From positions 124,001-188,000 of the forward strand of contig JAFKDC010000005.1 of assembly GCA_017255395.1 (NCBI GenBank): DNA of 64,000 bases, read 5' to 3'. The notes beneath the pieces were generated by a model that was not told the origin of the DNA, made no database searches, and saw only the letters and a list, made by a program, of their open reading frames with translations. Shown here one piece after another: positions 39,785-48,349 of the stretch (position 1 is the first letter of the stretch; every line of letters begins with the position of its first letter). The DNA comes from Enemella evansiae (lineage in GTDB: Bacteria > Pseudomonadota > Alphaproteobacteria > Rhodobacterales > Rhodobacteraceae). A program made the position numbers and the translations under genes.

Positions 39785-40732
39785 ATGATGACCTTCACCA
39801 AACGCGCCCTGCTGGCCGCCGCTGCTTCGCTGCCCCTGATGGCGGGTTCGGCCTGGGCCGAGGGCCTGATCTCGATCATCGTCACCGACCCGGCGAACCC
39901 CTATTGGTTCACCGAGGGCGAGGTCGCCAAGGCCACCGCCGAGGAACTGGGCTACGAGGCCACCGTCGCCGCGCACAAGGGTGACACCAACACCGAATCG
40001 AACCTGATCGACGCCGCCATCACCAACGGCGCCAAGGCCATCATCCTCGACCCCGCCAACGCGGACGGCTCCGTCGGCGTGGTGCGCAAGGCCACCGACG
40101 CGGGCATCCCGGTCTTCCTCGTGAACGCCGAGATCAACGAATCCGGCATCGCCATCGCGCAGCTGGTGTCCAACAACGCACAGGGCGCGGCCATCGGTGC
40201 CGTCGCCTGGCAGGAGATGGTCGGCGACGAAGCCAAATACGTCGAGTTCTTCGGCAACCCTGCCGACAACAACGCCGCGACCCGCTCGAATGGCTACAAC
40301 ACCGTTCTGTCGCAGTACCCGACGCTGGAAAAGGTCGCGCAGGAAGTGGCCAACTGGGACCGCACCCAGGGCTACAACAAGATGCAGTCGATCATTCAGG
40401 CGAACCCGGAAATCGACGCCGTGATCTCGGGCAACGACGAAATGGCGCTGGGTGCCATCGCGGCGCTGAAAGAGGCCGGCAAGCTCGAAGGCACCATCGT
40501 CGGCGGTTTCGACGGCTCGCCGGACGCGGTCGACGCCATCAAGGCGGGTGAACTGGCCTATACCGTCCTTCAGCCGGTCGCCGTCTTCGCCGAAGAGGCC
40601 GTGCGTCAGGCCGACTACTACATCAAGAACGGCGAGCCGATGGTCGAGCAGGAAAAGCAGCTCTTCGACTGCGCCCTGATCACCGCTGACAATGTCGACA
40701 AGTACACCGCGCCCTTCGTTCTGTCCGAGTGA
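39785..40732 (+). CDS. Polyol ABC transporter substrate-binding protein
   Basis: About 315 residues, a type-I periplasmic binding protein. The signal peptide MMTFTKRALLAAAASLPLMA ends near SAWA-EG. The mature protein begins LISIIVTDPANPYWFTEGEV and has the hinge strands AIILDPANADG and IVGGFDGSPDAVDAIKAGE. ATG 39785 or 39788 can start it; GGGAG lies about 10 bp upstream. Last gene of the importer, followed by a terminator. Erythritol as ligand is inferred from position opposite eryA. Confidence 0.87.
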   Translation: MMTFTKRALLAAAASLPLMAGSAWAEGLISIIVTDPANPYWFTEGEVAKATAEELGYEATVAAHKGDTNTESNLIDAAITNGAKAIILDPANADGSVGVVRKATDAGIPVFLVNAEINESGIAIAQLVSNNAQGAAIGAVAWQEMVGDEAKYVEFFGNPADNNAATRSNGYNTVLSQYPTLEKVAQEVANWDRTQGYNKMQSIIQANPEIDAVISGNDEMALGAIAALKEAGKLEGTIVGGFDGSPDAVDAIKAGELAYTVLQPVAVFAEEAVRQADYYIKNGEPMVEQEKQLFDCALITADNVDKYTAPFVLSE

Positions 40733-40755
40733 TCCGATCAATGTAACGAGTATCC

Positions 40756-40788
40756 CAGGCGTCCCTTCGGGGGCGCCTGTTGCGTTTC
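40756..40788 (+). terminator. Terminator after the polyol importer
   Basis: CAGGCGTCCC, TTCG-type loop, GGGGCGCCTG (40756-40778), one G-T pair, followed by TGTTGCGTTT. It begins 23 bp after the stop of the binding-protein gene. Confidence 0.7.
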
Positions 40789-40932
40789 AGGCCCGGCGCC
40801 TATCAACTGCATATCTGCGCATTTTAATGCATTCTTTACCACCACGCAGGACAGGACGCCACGCCTCGTCAGGCGCCAGGCGTCATCTGTGGACAAACTT
40901 TCGCTTGCGAAGGGCCTTTCGCGACCCGTACC

Positions 40933-40943
40933 CTAAGGCTTAG
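40933..40943. promoter_or_regulatory. Palindrome CTAAGGCTTAG upstream of tupB
   Basis: Perfect 5-bp arms around a single G, 24 bp before the tupB start and partly overlapping the likely promoter or leader. Candidate site for the regulator encoded at 43297-44166, or for another metal-oxyanion regulator. Confidence 0.35.
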
Positions 40944-40967
40944 CGCCGGGAGGAGTGACGGGAAATC

Positions 40968-41678
40968 ATGCAGGATTTCGGAGAGGCATTTTCTCTGGCC
41001 TTGGGGCTGGTGGTCTCGCCTTCGGGCGACCTTGCCGAAATCGTCGCCCTGTCGCTGCGCGTCAGCCTGTCCGCCACCCTGATCGCCTGCCTGATCGGCC
41101 TGCCGCTGGGCGCGCTGCTGGCCATCGCGCGGTTTCGCGGGCGCGGCGCGGCGCTGGTGCTGCTGAACGCGCTGATGGGCCTGCCGCCGGTGGTCGTGGG
41201 CCTGATCGTCTACCTGCAATTGTCGCGCGCGGGGCCTTTGGGCTTTCTCGGGCTGCTCTACACGCCGACGGCGATGATCATCGCCCAGACGATCCTGATC
41301 ACGCCCATCGTCGCCGCCCTGTCGCGGCAGATCCTCGAAGACATGAACGCCGAATACGCCGAGCATTTCCGCTCGCTCTGCCTGACGCGGCTGCAACGGG
41401 TGCAGGCGCTGCTGTGGGACGCGCGGACGGCGCTGGCAACCGTGGCGCTGGCGGGCTTCGGGCGCGCGGTGGCAGAGGTCGGCGCGGTGATGATCGTCGG
41501 CGGCAATATCGACCACCTGACCCGCGTCATGACCACCGCCATCGCGCTGGAGACCTCGAAGGGCGAACTGGCGCTGGCCATGGCGCTGGGGATCATCCTC
41601 ATGGCCCTGGCCCTTGGCGTGAACGCGCTGGTGCAGGGGCTGCGGATCTCCGCCGAAAGGCAGGAAGCCCATGCGTGA
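40968..41678 (+). CDS. tupB: Tungstate ABC transporter permease
   Basis: 236 residues, a BPD-type inner-membrane permease with about five to six hydrophobic segments (e.g. LSATLIACLIGLPLGALLAI and LALAMALGIILMALALG). The short length and the GFGRAVAEVGAVMIVGGNID loop match TupB. First gene of tupB-tupC-tupA. Carries tungstate into the cytoplasm for tungstopterin synthesis. The assignment rests mainly on the TupA partner. Confidence 0.85.
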   Translation: MQDFGEAFSLALGLVVSPSGDLAEIVALSLRVSLSATLIACLIGLPLGALLAIARFRGRGAALVLLNALMGLPPVVVGLIVYLQLSRAGPLGFLGLLYTPTAMIIAQTILITPIVAALSRQILEDMNAEYAEHFRSLCLTRLQRVQALLWDARTALATVALAGFGRAVAEVGAVMIVGGNIDHLTRVMTTAIALETSKGELALAMALGIILMALALGVNALVQGLRISAERQEAHA

Positions 41679-42411
41679 TCTCTTGGCACCCGAGGCCCTG
41701 CTCGACACGTCGACCGGCATGGCGCTGCGCCTCTCGGGCGTCCGGCTGATCCTTGGCGGGCGGGCGGTGCTGGACGGCGTCGACCTTGCCCTGCCCGGGC
41801 AGGGCGTGACCGCCGTCATGGGCCCGAACGGCGCCGGCAAAAGCCAGTTGCTGAAGCTGGCCCACGGGCTGACCATGCCCACCTCGGGCACCGCGACATG
41901 GAACGGCCAGCCCGCCGCGACGATGACGGCCTCGCAGGCGCTGGTGTTCCAGAAACCCGTGCTGCTGCGCCGCTCGGTCGCCGCCAACCTCGACTTCGTG
42001 TTGAAATCCCGCCGCAAGGACCGCACGCTGGCGCCGGGGTTGCTGGCCCATGTCGGCCTTGCCGACAAGGCCTGCCAGCCCGCCCGGGCGCTGTCCGGCG
42101 GCGAGGCGCAGCGCCTTGCCATGGCCCGCGCGCTGGCACTGGACCCGAAGGTGCTGCTTCTGGACGAACCCACCGCCAGCCTCGACCCGGCCTCGGTCCT
42201 CGCGATCGAGCATATCACGCTTCAGGCCCGCGACCACGGGGTGAAGGTGATCCTCGTGACGCATGACATCGGGCAGGCCCGGCGCCTGGCCGACGACGTG
42301 ATCTTCCTGAACCGGGGGCGCGTCACCGAACATTCCCCGGCAGAGACCTTCTTTACCGCGCCCCGCAGCGCCGAGGCCAAGGATTTCCTGAACGGCAGGC
42401 TGATCGTCTGA
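41671..42411 (+). CDS. tupC: Tungstate ABC transporter ATP-binding protein
   Basis: 246 residues. Walker A GPNGAGKS, signature LSGGEAQRLAMARAL, Walker B VLLLDEPTASLDP, and a His switch in VTHDIG. It overlaps tupB by 8 bp. No C-terminal TOBE (mop) domain is present, unlike many molybdate ATPases (ModC), in line with the TupC type. Confidence 0.86.
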   Translation: MRDLLAPEALLDTSTGMALRLSGVRLILGGRAVLDGVDLALPGQGVTAVMGPNGAGKSQLLKLAHGLTMPTSGTATWNGQPAATMTASQALVFQKPVLLRRSVAANLDFVLKSRRKDRTLAPGLLAHVGLADKACQPARALSGGEAQRLAMARALALDPKVLLLDEPTASLDPASVLAIEHITLQARDHGVKVILVTHDIGQARRLADDVIFLNRGRVTEHSPAETFFTAPRSAEAKDFLNGRLIV

Positions 42412-42447
42412 CGCCCCGACCCACCCCGAAAGACCAATGAGGATACC

Positions 42448-43269
42448 ATGACATTCAAGACCCTGACCGTTGCCGGCCTTCTGGCAGCGTTCCCCCTCTG
42501 CGCTGTCGCGCAAGACGCGATCATCGTGCAGTCGACCACCTCGACCGCCAACTCCGGCCTCTACGACCACCTGCTGCCGATCTTCTCGGACAAGACCGGC
42601 ATCACCGTGAACGTGGTCGCCGTGGGAACCGGACAGGCGATCAGCAATGCCGCCAATTGCGACGGCGACGTGCTGCTGGTGCATGCCAAGGCCTCGGAAG
42701 AGAAATTCGTCGCCGAGGGCGGCGGCACCCTGCGCACCGACCTGATGTACAACGACTTCGTGCTGGTCGGCCCCGCCGGCGATCCCGCCGGCATCGCCGG
42801 AACCTCGGACATCGAGGCCGCACTGTCCGCCATCGCCGAGGCCGAGGCGCTCTTTGCCTCGCGCGGCGACGACAGCGGCACCCACAAGAAGGAACGCGCG
42901 CTCTGGACGGCGGCAGAGGTCGACCCGGCAAGTGGCTCGGGCGAATGGTACCGCGAGACCGGTTCCGGCATGGGCGCGACGCTGAACGCGGGCATCGGCA
43001 TGGGCGCCTATGTGCTGACCGACCGCGCGACGTGGATCAGCTTTGCCAACAAGCAGGACTACCAGATCGCGGTCGAGGGCGACAACGACCTCTTCAACCA
43101 GTACGGCGTGATCCCGGTGAACCCCGAGAAATGCCCCTCGGTCAATGTCGACGCGGCACAGGCCTTCACCGACTGGCTTCTGTCGGCAGAGGGACAAGAG
43201 GCCATCGGCGCCTACAAGGTCGACGGTCAGCAGCTGTTCTTCCCCAACGCGCCGAAACAGGGTAGCTGA
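42448..43269 (+). CDS. tupA: Tungstate-binding periplasmic protein
   Basis: 273 residues. The signal peptide MTFKTLTVAGLLAAFPLCAVA ends before QD. The mature N-terminus IIVQSTTSTANSGLYDHLLP holds the TTTS-like oxyanion-binding motif of TupA, and FASRGDDSGTHKKE is the second ligand loop. The TupA family has very high selectivity for tungstate over molybdate in studied members. It is followed by a PBP-like regulator gene, and the formate dehydrogenase operon is transcribed toward it. Confidence 0.9.
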   Translation: MTFKTLTVAGLLAAFPLCAVAQDAIIVQSTTSTANSGLYDHLLPIFSDKTGITVNVVAVGTGQAISNAANCDGDVLLVHAKASEEKFVAEGGGTLRTDLMYNDFVLVGPAGDPAGIAGTSDIEAALSAIAEAEALFASRGDDSGTHKKERALWTAAEVDPASGSGEWYRETGSGMGATLNAGIGMGAYVLTDRATWISFANKQDYQIAVEGDNDLFNQYGVIPVNPEKCPSVNVDAAQAFTDWLLSAEGQEAIGAYKVDGQQLFFPNAPKQGS

Positions 43270-43296
43270 CAGGGGTAAGCCACGACACAGGCCCCC

Positions 43297-44166
43297 ATGG
43301 CAGAACCCGAATACCTGACGGTCCCGGAACTGGCAGAGCTTCTGCGCATCAAGGAGCGCAAGGTCTACGACCTTGCCTCCAGCGGAGAGGTGCCCTGCAC
43401 CCGCGCCACCGGCAAATTGCTGTTCCCCGCGCGCGGCGTGCGGGCCTGGCTTCTGAAACACAGCCAGGGCCACGTGCCCAAGGTGCCGCGCCCCGCCGTG
43501 GTGCTGGGCAGCCACGATCCGCTGCTGGACTGGGCGATCCGCGAATCGCGCTGCGGGCTGGCCAGCTACTTCGACGGCTCCACCGATGGGCTGGCCCGCT
43601 TCAACCGGCGCGAAGGCGTCGCGGCGGGCCTGCACCTTCAGGATCCCGAAGGCCGCGAGTGGAACATCCCCAGCGTCGACCGCTACTGCGCCGACCAGAA
43701 CGCCGTTCTGGTGCGCTTCGCCACGCGCGCGCGCGGTCTGGTGCTGGGCCAGAACATCAACGGCATCGCCACAATGCAGGACCTGCGCGGACGCCGCGTC
43801 GTGCCCCGCCAGCCCGATTCCGGCAGCGACGTGCTGTTCCGGCAACTGGCGGATCGCGCGGGCCTCGCCCTCTCGGACATGGTCCTGACCGACATCGCCC
43901 GGACCGAAACAGAGGCCGTGCAGGCGGTGGCGCGCGGCGAGGCGGATGCCACCCTTGGCCTGCACTCGGTCGCGCAGGACTTTGGCCTGCCCTTCGTGCC
44001 GCTCATCGACGAACGCTTCGACCTTCTGGTGAACCGCCGCGCGTGGTTCGAAACGCCGATGCAGCGCCTGATGACCTTCTGCCAGTCCGAGGCCATGGCC
44101 ACCCGGGCCGAGCGCATGGGCGGCTACGATCTCACCGGCCTCGGCACCGTGCGCTGGAACGCCTGA
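43297..44166 (+). CDS. HTH-PBP-like regulator linked to tungstate uptake
   Basis: 289 residues. The N-terminal excisionase/MerR-like helix-turn-helix (YLTVPELAELLRIKERKVYD, then TGKLLFPARGVRAWLLKH) joins a periplasmic-binding-protein-like domain (residues ~65-285; GRRVVPRQPDSGSDVLFRQL, ARGEADATLGLHSVAQDFG). No signal peptide, so it is cytoplasmic. Position directly after tupA suggests a tungstate- or molybdate-responsive control of tupBCA. It differs from ModE (no TOBE domain). The ligand is inferred only from context. Confidence 0.75.
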   Translation: MAEPEYLTVPELAELLRIKERKVYDLASSGEVPCTRATGKLLFPARGVRAWLLKHSQGHVPKVPRPAVVLGSHDPLLDWAIRESRCGLASYFDGSTDGLARFNRREGVAAGLHLQDPEGREWNIPSVDRYCADQNAVLVRFATRARGLVLGQNINGIATMQDLRGRRVVPRQPDSGSDVLFRQLADRAGLALSDMVLTDIARTETEAVQAVARGEADATLGLHSVAQDFGLPFVPLIDERFDLLVNRRAWFETPMQRLMTFCQSEAMATRAERMGGYDLTGLGTVRWNA

Positions 44167-44198
44167 TCCCGCCGCCCCGGCTCCGGCACAGGCCCCGG

Positions 44199-44258
44199 TT
44201 TCTTCTGTCCGCAAATATCCCGGGGTGAGGCGCGCAGCGACGAGGGGCAGCGCCCCTC
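44199..44258 (+). repeat. 3'-end element, copy 2, with hairpin (possible terminator)
   Basis: TTTCTTCTG, then CAAATATCCCGGGG, then the hairpin GAGGGGC-AGC-GCCCCTC (44242-44258), 32 bp after the stop of the PBP-like regulator. Matches the element at 12171-12217 in order, spacing class and orientation relative to its upstream gene. It lies between convergent genes. Confidence 0.6.
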
Positions 44259-44265
44259 TCGCGCA

Positions 44266-45597
44266 TTACCCCTCCCAGGCCGTCACGCGCCGGTCGATGG
44301 TCTTGCGACTGACCCCCAGCCGCCGCGCGGCCTCGGCCCGGTTGCCCTCGCAAAGGTCCAACACGTGCAGGATATGCCGCTGCATCACCTGTTCGAGGTT
44401 CTCGATGGCGCGCGCGCCGGTCACCCGCGTGTCGCCCGCGAATTCCGCCGGGAAATCGCCAAGGATCACCGACCGCTCGACCAGGTTCTTCAGCTCGCGC
44501 ACGTTGCCGGGCCAGTCGTAGCGCCGCATCTTCAGCAGCGTCTCGCCGGACAGGTCCAGCGCCGGCAGGCCCAGCGTCGTGGAAAACTGCTGCATGAACA
44601 GCGCCGCAAGCTCGGTGATGTCCTCGGAACGGTCCTTCAGCGGCGGCATATGGATGCGCACCACGTTCATGCGGTGGTAAAGATCGGCGCGGAAGCGGCC
44701 CTGCCCGACCTCTTCTTCCAGCGCGGTATTGGTGGCGAAGAGAAAACGCAGGTTCAGCGGAAACTCGCGTTCGGCGCCGATGGGCCGCACGCGCTGGTCT
44801 TCCAGCACCCGCAGAAGCGCCGCCTGCACCTGATCGGGCATCTGCGCGATCTCGTCCAGAAACAGCGTCCCGCCATCGGCCAGCAGGAACAGCCCCGGCT
44901 TCATCTCGTCGCCCGGCCCGTTCACGCCAAAAAGCTCCTGCGCGATATGATCGGGCGAGATCGCCGCGCAGTTCACCGCCACGAAGGGCCGCCCGGCACG
45001 GTCCGACAACTGGTGCAGGTGCCGCGCCGCCAGTTCCTTGCCGGTGCCGCTGGCGCCGGTGAACAGGACCGGCGTCGGCAGCGGCGCCAGCTTCTTCAGC
45101 ATGGTGCGCACCTCGGCCATCGGTTCCGACGTGCCAAGCAGCTTGCTGCCCTGCGCCTCGGCGTTCAGCTCGTGGCGCAGCAGCGTGTTGTCGCGGCGCA
45201 GGTACTTGCGGTCCAGCGTGCGCGCCACCGCGCCAAGGATCTGGTTCGCGCGGAAGGGCTTCAGCACAAAATCGCTGACCCCGGCGCGCAGCGCGGCAAT
45301 CGCCGTTTCCAGATCCGCATAGGCGGTGATCAGGATCGTATCCGCCAGAAAGCCCAGCTTGCGCTGCTCGGTCACCCATTCCAGGCCGGTCTTGCGCGGC
45401 ATCACGTTGTCGAGGATCACCACGTCGAAATGGCTCTCGTCCAGCTTGGTCGAGGCCTCTTCGGCAGAGCCCGCAAGCTCGATGCGCTTCACCCGGGGCT
45501 GAAGCGTCTTGTACAGGAAGTTGCGCATCCCCGGCTCGTCGTCGATCACCAGGATCGAGGCACCGGCGAGGTCGCTGCCGTAGTCCTTGCCGTCCAT
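44266..45597 (-). CDS. NtrC-type response regulator lacking the GAFTGA motif
   Basis: About 443 residues: receiver domain (acidic pocket DDEP at 19-22, phospho-acceptor Asp 63 in VVILDNVMPRKTG, Lys about 113), AAA+ domain (Walker A TGASGTGKE, Walker B GGTLFLDEIAQ, WPGNVRELKN) and a Fis-type helix-turn-helix (RAEAARRLGVSRKTIDRRV). Where sigma-54 activators have GAFTGA after ELFG, this one has ELFGVNGPGDEMKPGLF, so contact with sigma-54 is doubtful. Last gene of the formate dehydrogenase operon, starting within the stop of a 42-residue gene. The sensor kinase at 59771 is the obvious partner candidate. Confidence 0.88.
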   Translation of the reverse strand: MDGKDYGSDLAGASILVIDDEPGMRNFLYKTLQPRVKRIELAGSAEEASTKLDESHFDVVILDNVMPRKTGLEWVTEQRKLGFLADTILITAYADLETAIAALRAGVSDFVLKPFRANQILGAVARTLDRKYLRRDNTLLRHELNAEAQGSKLLGTSEPMAEVRTMLKKLAPLPTPVLFTGASGTGKELAARHLHQLSDRAGRPFVAVNCAAISPDHIAQELFGVNGPGDEMKPGLFLLADGGTLFLDEIAQMPDQVQAALLRVLEDQRVRPIGAEREFPLNLRFLFATNTALEEEVGQGRFRADLYHRMNVVRIHMPPLKDRSEDITELAALFMQQFSTTLGLPALDLSGETLLKMRRYDWPGNVRELKNLVERSVILGDFPAEFAGDTRVTGARAIENLEQVMQRHILHVLDLCEGNRAEAARRLGVSRKTIDRRVTAWEG

Positions 45598-45725
45598 CAG
45601 TCCAGGCGGACGTTCTGGCCCGTGGCACGGTCGGCGGTGGAATAGTCCAGCTCGTTGGTCAGCGCCCAATGCGCGCCGTATCCGATGGCGGCGATTGCCA
45701 CGAAACCAAGGATCATTGCCTTCAT
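45597..45725 (-). CDS. 42-residue single-span membrane protein
   Basis: MKAMILGFVAIAAIGYGAHW followed by ALTNELDYSTADRATGQ and NVRLD: one N-terminal membrane helix with a short soluble tail, likely periplasmic. ATG 45725 overlaps the WD40-cytochrome stop by ATGA and its TGA overlaps the response-regulator start (TGATG), which strongly supports translation. No known family recognised. Possibly a small subunit or anchor of the formate dehydrogenase, or a leader that couples regulator synthesis to the enzyme genes. Confidence 0.7.
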   Translation of the reverse strand: MKAMILGFVAIAAIGYGAHWALTNELDYSTADRATGQNVRLD

Positions 45726-46981
45726 TCTTTTGTCTCCGTGCTGGCCGAACGCAGGAAGGCGATCAGGTCGGCGCGGTCCTGCGCGCCAGAGATCACCTGC
45801 ATCGGCATCTTGGAACCCGGAATATAGTGATCCGGGCCCTCGTCAAACAATGCGTCGATCGTCTGGTCCGTCCAGACGATATCCGACCCGTCGAGGGTCG
45901 GGGAATAGATATAGCCCGGCACCGTCCCGGCGGCGCGGCCAAAGACCCCGTGCAGCGTCGGCCCGGCCTTGCGGCTGGGGCCGGGGGTCAGGGCGTGGCA
46001 GATCGAGCACTTGCGCATGAACTGCCGCTCGCCGTTGGACATGGTCTCGGGGTCCTGAAGGAAGGACCGCTCTCCGGTGATGCCGGGATCGAAGGTGTCG
46101 AGACTGGCAACCGGCCAGCCATAGGCCACGTCGTCGAGGCCCCCGGCCCAGATGGTCGCGCCATCGGGCGAGAAGGCCAGCGCCCAGACCGGCCCCTGCC
46201 GGGTGGCGCGGAAGTCGCGGGCGATGGTCCAGTCGGCGGTGTCCACGATCATGATGTAGCCCTGCCCGTCCCCCACGGCCAGACTGTGGGTCCCGGCGTC
46301 GTAGGCCATGGACAGGATCGGGCGGCGGTCGAGGGTGAAATCCGCGATCTCGGCGCCGTCGTGATCGATGACCCGCGTGCCGCCGTCGACGGCGCCATAG
46401 GCGATCCAATCGGGCGTCACGATGACCTCGTTGATGCCGAAGCCGTGGCTGATCACCGGCAGGGCCTCGTCCGTCGCAAGGTCGTAGCGCATCAGCTGCC
46501 CGGTGGAGGTTGCGGCGTATAGCGCGCCCTCCCCGAAGGCCACGGCGTTGACGCCGCCCGGCGCCTCCAGCCTGCGGCCCTGCCCCTCCAGCGGCCAAAG
46601 GCCCACGGTCCCGTCCCACGATCCGCTGGCCACAAGTCCGTCGCGCAGGGCCAGCGAGGTGACCTTGCCCAGATGGCTGCCCAGCACGCGCGGGGCCTCG
46701 TCGTCCCACAGACGGACGGTGTAGTCGTCCCCGCCCGACAGCAGCAGGCCCCCGACCGCCAGAACCGTGTTCACGGCGGCCTCGTGCCCTTCCAGCCAGT
46801 CCGGCGCGCGCCCGGTCCACACCCCGACAGAGTTGTCGAAACTTGCGGTCGCGACCCGGCCCGCATCGTCCACGGCGATGCCCATGATCGGCCCGCCGTG
46901 GCCCTTCAGCGTCGTGAACTCCTGCGCCTGCGCGGCGGCCCCGGCAAGGGCCACCAGCAGCGCGCCCGCAAGCGCGCGCAT
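45722..46981 (-). CDS. WD40-repeat cytochrome c in the formate dehydrogenase operon
   Basis: About 419 residues. Signal peptide MRALAGALLVALAGAAAQAQ, then WD40-like repeats forming a beta-propeller (e.g. GHGGPIMGIAVDDAGRVATA, LLLSGGDDYTVRLWDD, LVASGSWDGTVGLW), then a C-terminal monohaem cytochrome c domain with CSICH (Cys 325, Cys 328, His 329) and an axial Met likely in GSKMPMQ (about 392). Start ATG 46981 is inside the cytochrome b stop. It probably sits in the periplasm as an electron-transfer partner of the dehydrogenase, or links it to a terminal oxidase. Confidence 0.85.
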   Translation of the reverse strand: MRALAGALLVALAGAAAQAQEFTTLKGHGGPIMGIAVDDAGRVATASFDNSVGVWTGRAPDWLEGHEAAVNTVLAVGGLLLSGGDDYTVRLWDDEAPRVLGSHLGKVTSLALRDGLVASGSWDGTVGLWPLEGQGRRLEAPGGVNAVAFGEGALYAATSTGQLMRYDLATDEALPVISHGFGINEVIVTPDWIAYGAVDGGTRVIDHDGAEIADFTLDRRPILSMAYDAGTHSLAVGDGQGYIMIVDTADWTIARDFRATRQGPVWALAFSPDGATIWAGGLDDVAYGWPVASLDTFDPGITGERSFLQDPETMSNGERQFMRKCSICHALTPGPSRKAGPTLHGVFGRAAGTVPGYIYSPTLDGSDIVWTDQTIDALFDEGPDHYIPGSKMPMQVISGAQDRADLIAFLRSASTETKE

Positions 46982-48222
46982 CACTCCGCCGGGCTGTGGT
47001 GGGCGACGGGCTTGCCGCCCTCCTTCGCCTTGACCTTGGCGTACCAGATCGAGTGGTGCTGTTCGGCCCAGTTCTCGTCCACCTGACCCGATCCCATGGC
47101 GTCGAAGGCGCCCTCCATCCCGACGGAGCCGATGTAGATATGGGCGAGGATGATCACCATGAAAAGGAAGGCCACGATGCCGTGCCAGGCCTGCGCCAGT
47201 TGCATTTCCTCTTGCGGGGCAAGGTTGGTGGGCAGCGGCCCCATGCCGACCCAGCCGGGCAGGCCAAGCTCGTTGATGATGCTGAAGGTCTTGGCAAAGA
47301 GCGGCAGTTCGAAGGGGAAGAGCAGCGACAGCCCCGACAGCGAGATCGAGAAGCCGAAGACCACCACGGACCAGAAGATGATCTTCTGACCGGCGTTGAA
47401 TTTCTTCGCGGGCGGGTGGTTCTTGCCGATGATGCCGCCGGCCTGCTTGAACCAGATCAGGTCCAGCTTGTTCGGGATATTGTGCCAGACCCAGAGCACG
47501 AACATCAGGATGACGCCCAGCATGAAGGCCCAAGAGACATTGTTGTGGATCAGCTTGGACCAGACCAGCAGCGTCGCGTTCACCTCTTTGCCCAGAAGCG
47601 GCGCGATGAACATGCGCCCGAATAGCGTGGCAAGCCCGGTCAGGCCCAGCAGGATGAAGGAACCCGCCGTCATCCAGTGGGTAAAGCGCTCGAACCCGGC
47701 GAAGCGCGTGACAGTGGTGCCGGTCGTGCCGCCCTCGATCCGCACGCGGCCACGCAGCAGGAAGAACAGGCCCAGCAGCCCGATGGTGCCCAGCAGCGCC
47801 CAGCCGCCCCAGATGGCCAGCGGGCCCTCGCGGAACTGCCACCAGGCCATGCCGCCGTCCTGCACCAGCACCTTGCCCACGTCGTTGCGGGTGGACGCGC
47901 GGACGTCCGGCATGGTGTCGTAGCGCAGCGCGCGCCAGAGATCGGGGTCCGAGGCCCCGCCCAGCGTGCCAAGCTGCGGCACGCCCGCCTCTTCACCGAA
48001 ACCGGTGTTGGAAGAGCGGAAGCTGTCGTCGATCTGCTCGCCGCGCTGGCGGGCAAGGATGTCCTCCAGCGTCTGCGCGCCGCCGGTCGCCTCGCGCGCC
48101 TGCGCCAGTTCCGCCTCGCGGCTGGTCTCGATCCGTGGCGGTTGCAGGAAGAAGACCCCGGCGATCACCAGCCCGAGGGTCAGAAGCATGAAGAGGCCGA
48201 AGCCGCTGGACCGTTTTGACAT
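46981..48222 (-). CDS. fdoI: Formate dehydrogenase cytochrome b556 (gamma) subunit
   Basis: About 413 residues. A long N-terminal extension with one helix (FGLFMLLTLGLVIAGVFFL) and a soluble segment precedes the four-helix dihaem cytochrome b (RFTHWMTAGSFILLGLTGLA, LIHNNVSWAFMLGVILMFVL, WHGIVAFLFMVIILAHIYIG), whose histidines ligate haem. Passes electrons from the FeS subunit to quinone. The extension of ~110 residues before the b-type core is seen in proteobacterial FdhC/FdoI relatives. ATG 48222 is chosen; a GTG lies immediately upstream. Confidence 0.9.
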   Translation of the reverse strand: MSKRSSGFGLFMLLTLGLVIAGVFFLQPPRIETSREAELAQAREATGGAQTLEDILARQRGEQIDDSFRSSNTGFGEEAGVPQLGTLGGASDPDLWRALRYDTMPDVRASTRNDVGKVLVQDGGMAWWQFREGPLAIWGGWALLGTIGLLGLFFLLRGRVRIEGGTTGTTVTRFAGFERFTHWMTAGSFILLGLTGLATLFGRMFIAPLLGKEVNATLLVWSKLIHNNVSWAFMLGVILMFVLWVWHNIPNKLDLIWFKQAGGIIGKNHPPAKKFNAGQKIIFWSVVVFGFSISLSGLSLLFPFELPLFAKTFSIINELGLPGWVGMGPLPTNLAPQEEMQLAQAWHGIVAFLFMVIILAHIYIGSVGMEGAFDAMGSGQVDENWAEQHHSIWYAKVKAKEGGKPVAHHSPAE

Positions 48223-48349
48223 CACTTACCCCGTCAGGAAATCTGCCCCCGCCGCCGCACGGCCAAGGGGGAAACGGCCCGCACCCTGCGGCGCGGACCG
48301 GATTAAGTTCAGGAAGGGCGGGTCACGGACCCACCCTCGGCGGACGGCC

